Part shown: piece after piece, positions 14,773 through 19,791 of the stretch
Layout of the letters: each line of letters starts with the position of its first letter
Position numbering within the stretch: position 1 is the first letter of the stretch
Origin: CAZNMF01 sp035547155
Lineage (GTDB): Bacteria > Acidobacteriota > Vicinamibacteria > Vicinamibacterales > SCN-69-37
Length of the DNA: 19,791 nt
Assembly (NCBI GenBank): GCA_035547155.1
Contig: DASZVJ010000088.1
Location: 1 to 19,791 of the forward strand
Direction: 5' to 3'
Program-made: the position numbers and the translations under genes
Notes under the pieces: model-generated
The model's input: only the letters and a program-made list of their open reading frames with translations
Told to the model about the DNA's origin: nothing
Database searches by the model: none

Positions 14773-15957
14773 TCACGCGAACGGCAGCCCCGCGTAGTTC
14801 TCCGCCAGGCTGGTCATCGCGGCCTTCGACGACACGAGATAGTCCAGCTCCGCGAGCTGCCGCCGTTCGTCGAACGTGTCTCCATCGACCGGCCGATGGA
14901 GCGTCGACGTCATCCATCCCGAGAACCGCTGCGCCCACCACGCGCGACGCACGCCGCGAGCCGAGTACGTGCGCAGCTCGTCCACGGAGCCGGCGCGATA
15001 GAACGCCGCAAACGCCGCAGCCAGCCGCCAGACGTCCGCCGCGGCCAGATTCAAGCCCTTCGCGCCCGTCGGCGGCACGACATGCGCGGCATCGCCCGCG
15101 AGATAGAGCCGGCCGTACTGCATCGGATCGAGCACGACACTGCGCATCGGCGTGACGCTCTTCTGCACGATCGGTCCCACCGCCGGCATCCAGCCGTCAT
15201 CCGTTCGCAGGCGCGTGAGCAGCTCGTCCCAGATGCGATCGTCCGGCCACTGCGCCAGATCCTCGTTCGGATCGCACTGCAAATAGAGTCGTGTGATCGA
15301 CGCCGATCGCATGCTGAACAGCGCGAAGCCGCGCGCGTGCCGGCTGTAGACCAGCTCGTCGCTCGACGGCGGCGCCTGCGCGAGGATGCCGAGCCACGCG
15401 AACGGATAGCACCGTTCGTACACGCGCAACATCGATGAGGGCATCGCGGATCGACACACGCCGTGCGAGCCGTCGCAGCCCGCAATGAACTCGCAGCGGA
15501 TCTCGTGCTCGTCCTGGCCCATGCGATAGCGAATCACCGGCGACGAGGAGTCGACGTCGACGACACGGACGTCTTCGGCGCCGAACACGATCGATTGACC
15601 GGCGGCATCGTGCGCAGCGAGAAGGTCCTTCACGACCTCGTTCTGGCCGTAGATCGTGATGGCCCGGCCGCCAGTCAGCGCCGCGAGGTCGACGCGATGA
15701 CGCTGGCCATCGAACGCCAGATACAACCCGCCGTGCCGCAGGCCTTCACGCCGCAGACGATCGCCGAGGTCCATCGCGTTGAGCAGATCGACGGTGCCCT
15801 GCTCGAGAACGCCCGCGCGAACGCGCTCGATGACGTACGCCCGATCGCGCCGCTCCAGGACGATGGAGTCGATGCCCTCCAAGTGGAGCAAGCGTGCGAG
15901 CATCAGGCCGGCGGGCCCGGCGCCGACGATGCCGACCTGCGTGCGTGTCGTGCGCAT
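14773..15957 (-). CDS. pobA: 4-hydroxybenzoate 3-monooxygenase
   Basis: The product is 394 residues, the same length as P. fluorescens PHBH, a class A flavoprotein that hydroxylates 4-hydroxybenzoate to protocatechuate with NAD(P)H and O2. FAD motifs: GAGPAGL at 12-18, CDGSHGVCR at 161-169, and GDAAHVVPPTGAKGLN at 288-303. Active-site residues are all kept with a constant offset of three from PHBH: Arg47, Tyr204, Ser215, Arg217, Tyr225, Pro296 and Tyr388. Arg36 and Tyr41, in the loop that sets NADPH preference, are also present; NADH use cannot be excluded. It starts 15 bases after the pcaF stop, without a clear Shine-Dalgarno. No adjacent pobR is seen. Confidence 0.95.
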   Translation of the reverse strand: MRTTRTQVGIVGAGPAGLMLARLLHLEGIDSIVLERRDRAYVIERVRAGVLEQGTVDLLNAMDLGDRLRREGLRHGGLYLAFDGQRHRVDLAALTGGRAITIYGQNEVVKDLLAAHDAAGQSIVFGAEDVRVVDVDSSSPVIRYRMGQDEHEIRCEFIAGCDGSHGVCRSAMPSSMLRVYERCYPFAWLGILAQAPPSSDELVYSRHARGFALFSMRSASITRLYLQCDPNEDLAQWPDDRIWDELLTRLRTDDGWMPAVGPIVQKSVTPMRSVVLDPMQYGRLYLAGDAAHVVPPTGAKGLNLAAADVWRLAAAFAAFYRAGSVDELRTYSARGVRRAWWAQRFSGWMTSTLHRPVDGDTFDERRQLAELDYLVSSKAAMTSLAENYAGLPFA

Positions 15958-15972
15958 TACGCTGACGAAAAC

Positions 15973-17181
15973 TTACGCGCGCTCGAGCAGCATGGCGAGG
16001 CCTTGTCCGACGCCGATGCACATCGTGCAGAGCGCGTGGCGCGTGCTGGTGAGCGCGAGCTCGTGGACCGCCGTCGTGACGAGACGCGCGCCGCTCGCAC
16101 CCAGCGGATGACCGAGCGCGATCGCGCCCCCGTTCGGATTCACGTGCGCCGCATCGTCTGGAAGCCCCCACGCGCGCACGACGGCAAGCGCCTGCGCGGC
16201 GAATGCCTCATTCAGCTCGATCAGGCCGATGTCCGCGAAGCGGACTCCCGTGCGCGCGAGCAGACGCTCGGTCGCGGGCACGGGACCGATGCCCATGACC
16301 CGCGGCGCGACGCCTGCCGCCGCCGTTCCGACGATGCGCGCGAGCGGCCGGAGACCGTGTACCTTCAGCGCGGACTCCGACGCGACGATCACGGCCGCCG
16401 CGCCGTCGTTGATCCCGGACGCGTTGCCCGCGGTCACCGTGCCGCCGGCACGCACGATCGGCGGCAGCTTCGACAGCGTCTCGAGCGTCGTGTCCGGCCG
16501 CGGGTGCTCGTCTGTCGCAACGGTGATCGTGCCTTTGCGCTGCGGAATGACGACGGGGACGATCTCGTCGGCGAGACGGCCGGAGCGCTGCGCGGCGGCC
16601 GCGCGCTGCTGACTGCGTAGCGCGAACGCATCTTGATCGGCCCGCGCGACACCGTATTCGGCCGCGACGTTCTCCGCCGTTTCTGCCATCGAGTCGACGC
16701 CGAATCGTCGCTGTATCTCGGGATTGACGAAGCGCCAGCCCAACGTCGTGTCTTCGAGCTTCATCTGTCGGCCGAACGCCGTCTCGCTCTTCCCCATCAC
16801 GAACGGCGCGCGCGACATGCTTTCGACGCCGCCGGCAATGACGAGCGAGGCTTCTCCGGTGGCGATGAGCCGCGTCGCCGTGGCAACAGCTTCGAGGCTG
16901 GAGCCGCAGAGACGATTGATCGTGACGCCAGGCACGCTCTCGGGCAGGCCCGCGAGCAGCAGCGCCATGCGCGCGACGTTGCGATTGTCCTCGCCCGCCT
17001 GATTCGTGCACCCGAAGATCACGTCGTCGACGCGCGACCAGTCGATCGACGGATGACGATCGACGAGCGCGCGAATCGGCAGCGACGCCAGATCGTCGGT
17101 GCGCACGCTCGACAACGCGCCGCCGTAGCGGCCAAAGGGCGTGCGCGTCGCGGCGCAGATGTAGGCGGCCTGTCCCGTCAT
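15973..17181 (-). CDS. pcaF: 3-oxoadipyl-CoA thiolase
   Basis: The product is 402 residues, a thiolase that cleaves 3-oxoadipyl-CoA with CoA to succinyl-CoA and acetyl-CoA, the last step of the pathway. Catalytic residues: Cys92 in NRLCGSSLEA, His358 in GGAIALGHPLGASGAR and Cys388 in CTMCIGVGQG. The motif GGVESMSRAPFVMGK and the NEAFAAQAL block (324-332) are typical of PcaF/PaaJ thiolases. A phenylacetate PaaJ role is excluded only by context, since no paa gene is seen. It is the first gene of the pca run, 79 bases after the MetE-like gene on the same strand; heptamer repeats fill part of that gap. Confidence 0.93.
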   Translation of the reverse strand: MTGQAAYICAATRTPFGRYGGALSSVRTDDLASLPIRALVDRHPSIDWSRVDDVIFGCTNQAGEDNRNVARMALLLAGLPESVPGVTINRLCGSSLEAVATATRLIATGEASLVIAGGVESMSRAPFVMGKSETAFGRQMKLEDTTLGWRFVNPEIQRRFGVDSMAETAENVAAEYGVARADQDAFALRSQQRAAAAQRSGRLADEIVPVVIPQRKGTITVATDEHPRPDTTLETLSKLPPIVRAGGTVTAGNASGINDGAAAVIVASESALKVHGLRPLARIVGTAAAGVAPRVMGIGPVPATERLLARTGVRFADIGLIELNEAFAAQALAVVRAWGLPDDAAHVNPNGGAIALGHPLGASGARLVTTAVHELALTSTRHALCTMCIGVGQGLAMLLERA

Positions 17182-17210
17182 GTCGAGGTCTCAGAGTCTA
17201 TCGGGACAAT

Positions 17211-17242
17211 TTCGAAGTTCGAAGTTCAAAGTTCGAAGTTCT
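17211..17242. repeat. TTCGAAG heptanucleotide tandem repeat
   Basis: About four and a half 7-base units (TTCGAAG, TTCGAAG, TTCAAAG, TTCGAAG, TTC) form an AT-richer island in the GC-rich gap between the MetE-like gene and pcaF, 30 bases upstream of pcaF. Each unit holds or borders the palindrome TTCGAA. It sits where a pcaF promoter would be expected, but I cannot place -35 and -10 boxes with confidence. Confidence 0.75.
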
Positions 17243-17260
17243 GAAAGGCACTTGACCGCC

Positions 17261-18382
17261 TCAGTGTCCGCCCCAGACCTCGTCGGCCGTCTCGACGATC
17301 AGCCGCAGCTTGGCGATCTCGTCGTCGATCGTCAAGGCGTTGCCCTCGTAGGTCGACGAGAACCCGCATTGCGGGCTGAGGCACAGCTGCTCGAGCGGCA
17401 CGACCTTCGCGGCTTCGTCGATGCGGCGCTTGAGATCGTCCTTCTTCTCGAGCGCGCCCTTCTTCGTCGTCACCAGGCCGAGCACGACGATCTTGTGTTT
17501 CGGCAGGAAGCGCAGCGGCGCGAAGCTCCCCGACCGTGCGTCGTCGAATTCCATGAAGTAGCCGTCGACGTTGAGCTCGTTGAACAGGGCCTCCGCGACG
17601 TGATCGTAGCCGCCGGACGCGACCCACGACGATCGGAAGTTGCCGCGGCACATGTGCGTGCAGACGCGCATGCCCGCCGGTTTCCGCGACAACGCGCGGT
17701 TGATGTTGCGAATGTACGTCAGATGCTGATGCTCACCGTCGCCGCCGATGCGATCGACGTACGCGCGCTGGCCGGGATCGTTGAGGTACGCGAGGCTCGT
17801 GTCGTCGAGCTGGAGATACGTGCAGCCGAGCTTGCCGAGCGCCTCGATTTGCTGCGCATAGACGCTGGTCAGGTCCGTCCAGAACTGGTCGAGGTCGGGA
17901 TACACAGCCGGATCGATCGCCGCGCGGCCGCCGCGGTAATGCACCATGCTCGGCGACGGAATCGTGAGCTTCGGCGTCCGCGACGTGACGGACTTCAGGA
18001 ACGCGAAATCGTCGGCGAAGATCGTCTTCGCGAAGGTCAGCTTACTCGTGACGCGCGAGGCCGCGGGCGTGAACTCGATGTCGCCCTTCTCGTTGTGGAA
18101 CTGGACCGTCAGATTGTCCTGCACCTTCGTGATGCCGCCAATCTGATAGATGAAGTCCATGTGCCACGAGCTACGACGATATTCGCCGTCGGTCACACCG
18201 CGCAGGCCGATGTCCTCCTGCATCTTGACGACGCGGCGGACGCCCTCGTCTTCGATGCGGCGCTTCTCTTCAGCGGTGATGCGGCCTTCGGCGAAATCGG
18301 TCCGCGCGCGCAACACCTCCGGCGTGCGCAGCAGGCTGCCGACGTGATCGGCGCGAAACGGCGGCTCGGTCCTCGTGCTCAT
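17261..18382 (-). CDS. MetE-like cobalamin-independent methionine synthase II family protein
   Basis: The product is 373 residues, about half of full MetE and the size of the YxjG/YxjH group, which has only the C-terminal catalytic barrel. Zinc ligands are visible: His243 and Cys245 (CTHMCRGN), Glu278 (FMEFDD) and Cys339 (SPQCGFSS). QLDD with Asp193 and HVGSLLR near the start are also family features. Full MetE moves a methyl from methyl-tetrahydrofolate to homocysteine; the natural methyl donor of these short forms is often unclear. It is divergent from a VanR-like regulator and upstream of pcaF, so a role in handling methyl groups from aromatic demethylation is possible but is inference. 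No Shine-Dalgarno precedes the ATG at 18382. Confidence 0.85.
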   Translation of the reverse strand: MSTRTEPPFRADHVGSLLRTPEVLRARTDFAEGRITAEEKRRIEDEGVRRVVKMQEDIGLRGVTDGEYRRSSWHMDFIYQIGGITKVQDNLTVQFHNEKGDIEFTPAASRVTSKLTFAKTIFADDFAFLKSVTSRTPKLTIPSPSMVHYRGGRAAIDPAVYPDLDQFWTDLTSVYAQQIEALGKLGCTYLQLDDTSLAYLNDPGQRAYVDRIGGDGEHQHLTYIRNINRALSRKPAGMRVCTHMCRGNFRSSWVASGGYDHVAEALFNELNVDGYFMEFDDARSGSFAPLRFLPKHKIVVLGLVTTKKGALEKKDDLKRRIDEAAKVVPLEQLCLSPQCGFSSTYEGNALTIDDEIAKLRLIVETADEVWGGH

Positions 18383-18392
18383 GGTGGCGGCA

Positions 18393-18413
18393 CAATGACA
18401 CATTGCATACAAT
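18393..18413. promoter_or_regulatory. Putative operator, VanO-like, in the divergent promoter
   Basis: Two overlapping inverted repeats occur: CAATG-ACA-CATTG (18393-18405) and ATTGCATACAAT (18402-18413). The second matches the Caulobacter vanillate operator ATTGGATCCAAT, as I remember it, at 10 of 12 bases. Read on the minus strand it contains TATGCA, a possible -10 for the MetE-like gene. It lies 11-31 bases upstream of that gene and 81 or more upstream of the regulator. Confidence 0.6.
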
Positions 18414-18494
18414 TTTTCCAGACGCGCGGGCCAGCGCCGCTCCACGCGGACGCGACTGCGGTAAGCTGCGCATCGCTCGATACTCGCTGCGACC

Positions 18495-19253
18495 ATGCCG
18501 AGACCTCGTCGACACACACCGCGTGAAGGCCGCGCGCCGCAAGTATTGCGCGCCGTGCTGCGGCTCCGCGAGATGATCCTGACCGGCGCATTGCCCGCCG
18601 GTCACCGCGTGGCCGAGTTGAGAGTTGTCGATGCCGTTGGCGTTTCGCGGACGCCGCTGCGCCTCGCGATGGAGACGCTCGAGCACGAGGGACTGCTCGC
18701 GCGGCGAGCCTCTGGCGGGTTCGCGGTCCGCGCGTTCAGCTTGGAGGACGTCCAGCAGGCCATCGAGCTGCGCGGCGCGCTCGAGGGCATGGCGTGCCGG
18801 TTCGCGGCCATGCGCGCCATCGACGATCGCCGGGCGGCGCCGCTGGCAGAGATCGTCGCGGCGCTCGACACCGCGCTCGACGTGCGGCGGCCGACCATGG
18901 AGACGTTCAGCCGCTATCTCGAGCTGAACGAGCGCTTCCACCACGCGATCGTCGATCTCGCGCGCAATCCCCTGCTCAGCCGGCTGCTCGCCCAGGTGCG
19001 CGGCCTGCCCTTCGCATCGCCGAGCGCGTTCGTCTACGCGCACGCGACATCAGCCGAGTCCTTCCGGATCCTCGTCGTCGCGCAGGAGCACCACCGCACG
19101 ATCGCTCAGGCGATCGCCGATGGCGACGCCGCGCGCGCGGAGACGCTCGCGCGCGAGCACGCGCGCCTGGCGCTCCGCAACCTCGACGCCGCGATCCGCG
19201 ACGTCGAGGCCTTCAGGCGCTTGCCTGGAGCGAAGTTGATTAAGTTTGCGTGA
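18495..19253 (+). CDS. GntR-family transcriptional regulator, FCD subfamily, VanR-like
   Basis: The product is 252 residues. The winged helix-turn-helix spans about 15-78, with RVAELRVVDAVGVSRTPLRLAMETLEHEGLL as the DNA-reading part. The FCD effector domain spans about 85-230, with ELRGALEGMACR and metal-site candidates Asn145, His149, His199 or His200, and His222. The strings AIELRG-LEG, YLELNERFHHAIVDLARN and HARLALRN resemble VanR, the vanillate-responsive repressor of Caulobacter and Acinetobacter. It is transcribed away from the MetE-like gene across 112 bases holding a VanO-like site, so autoregulation and control of that gene are likely. Control of pca genes is possible. The effector could be vanillate, protocatechuate or another aromatic acid. 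The gene ends 3 bases from the convergent SGNH hydrolase. Confidence 0.88.
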   Translation: MPRPRRHTPREGRAPQVLRAVLRLREMILTGALPAGHRVAELRVVDAVGVSRTPLRLAMETLEHEGLLARRASGGFAVRAFSLEDVQQAIELRGALEGMACRFAAMRAIDDRRAAPLAEIVAALDTALDVRRPTMETFSRYLELNERFHHAIVDLARNPLLSRLLAQVRGLPFASPSAFVYAHATSAESFRILVVAQEHHRTIAQAIADGDAARAETLAREHARLALRNLDAAIRDVEAFRRLPGAKLIKFA

Positions 19254-19256
19254 GGA

Positions 19257-19791
19257 TCACTGACGCGGCGCAGGTGCTGGCGCTGGCGTCTGCTGTGCCG
19301 CGGCGCCGGTCGCCCGTCCCGCCGCGCTGGGATCGCCGGTCGGCGGCGGCGCATGATCGGTCGCCGCAGGCGGACCGAGCAACTCCGTCAAGAGCGGCTT
19401 CAGCGCATCGGCCCAGACCTGATAGCCCTTCAGGTCCGGATGCAGCCTGTCCGTATTCATCATCCCGTCGAACAGCGTGCCGTTCGCGTCGGCGAGCTTG
19501 TCGTTGATGTTGATGTAGCGGACGGTCTTGCCGTCGGCCAGGCGCGCGAAGCTTTCGTTCACCTGTGCCACGGCCGGCAGCAGCGCCACGTTGTCGTTGC
19601 GCGGGAAGATGCCGGTCAGGATGATCGTCGCCCCTGGCGCTTTCTGACGACACAGATAGAGCACGCCCGCCATGCCGCGCGTCATCTCCGCCGCGCCGCC
19701 AGGCTCGGCCACGCGCGGCGACAGGTTGTTCGTGCCGCCGAGAATGACGATGACCTTCGGGTTGACGCCATCGAGCTCGCCGTGCTCGAGA
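19257..19791 (-). CDS. SGNH/GDSL hydrolase, PAF-AH IB-like, C-terminal part (5' end outside window)
   Basis: The last ~178 codons are present; the N-terminus with the catalytic Ser (block I) is beyond the window. Block III appears as ILGGTNNL, with the Asn that forms the oxyanion hole, and block V as MNTDRLHPDLKGYQVW, with the catalytic Asp and His. VNPKVIVILGGTNN and ILTGIFPRND are typical of PAF-acetylhydrolase IB-like or sialate/carbohydrate esterases. After the fold, the last ~35 residues are an Ala/Pro-rich low-complexity tail (PPAATDHAPPPTGDPS onwards), perhaps a disordered linker. Being incomplete, secretion and substrate cannot be judged; deacetylation of sugars or cleavage of esters is the likely chemistry. 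Confidence 0.87.
   Translation of the reverse strand, partial: LEHGELDGVNPKVIVILGGTNNLSPRVAEPGGAAEMTRGMAGVLYLCRQKAPGATIILTGIFPRNDNVALLPAVAQVNESFARLADGKTVRYININDKLADANGTLFDGMMNTDRLHPDLKGYQVWADALKPLLTELLGPPAATDHAPPPTGDPSAAGRATGAAAQQTPAPAPAPRQ

Noticed and set aside
1..19791. Defence system, CRISPR, prophage, integron or tRNA
   Set aside because: I saw no regular spacer array, nuclease, integrase, transposase or tRNA-like fold. The DUF2235 protein alone is not evidence of a type VI system.

Overview
The window is GC-rich bacterial chromosome, almost fully coding, with short intergenic gaps and start/stop overlaps. No RNA gene, CRISPR array, transposase or phage gene is visible, and no gene-free stretch exceeds 160 bases. 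Protein families and genome style (DcaP-type porin, PcaD-PcaC fusion, GMC oxidoreductase, PAF-AH-like SGNH hydrolase, GTAGGGGCGGCC-type inverted repeat, TTCGAAG heptamer repeats) suggest a Gram-negative soil bacterium, perhaps Acidobacteriota/Vicinamibacteria. The taxon is inference; the Gram-negative cell type is well supported by the porin and the periplasmic asparaginase.

Left end (1-2500): the C-terminal part of a GMC oxidoreductase overlaps by 4 bases a small lipoprotein-like membrane protein whose core is 14 in-phase decapeptide repeats. Convergent with it is a DUF2235 (Tle1-like) alpha/beta hydrolase.

Aspartate module (2498-9080, minus strand), in order of transcription: aspartate 4-decarboxylase (aspD), secreted type II L-asparaginase, AspT-type aspartate:alanine antiporter, HAD phosphatase, DcaP-type outer-membrane channel. 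Gaps are 2 to 8 bases or a 4-base overlap, so this looks like one operon. Together they can take asparagine or aspartate across the outer membrane, hydrolyse asparagine in the periplasm, exchange aspartate for alanine, and decarboxylate aspartate inside the cell. That is the proton-motive aspartate-alanine cycle with a periplasmic feeding step added.

Protocatechuate module (9236-17181, minus strand), in order: pcaF, pobA, pcaI, pcaJ, pcaH, pcaG, pcaB, pcaL (PcaD-PcaC fusion). This is a complete set from 4-hydroxybenzoate to succinyl-CoA plus acetyl-CoA. pcaI to pcaL are tightly coupled. An 89-bp inverted repeat separates pobA from pcaI.

Right end (17261-19791): a short MetE-like (cobalamin-independent methionine synthase II family) enzyme, on the same strand as and upstream of pcaF, is divergent from a VanR-like GntR/FCD regulator. 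The shared promoter region carries ATTGCATACAAT, close to the vanillate operator described for Caulobacter VanR. A partial SGNH hydrolase runs off the window end.

Taken together, the region reads as a catabolic island for plant-derived aromatics and amino acids.
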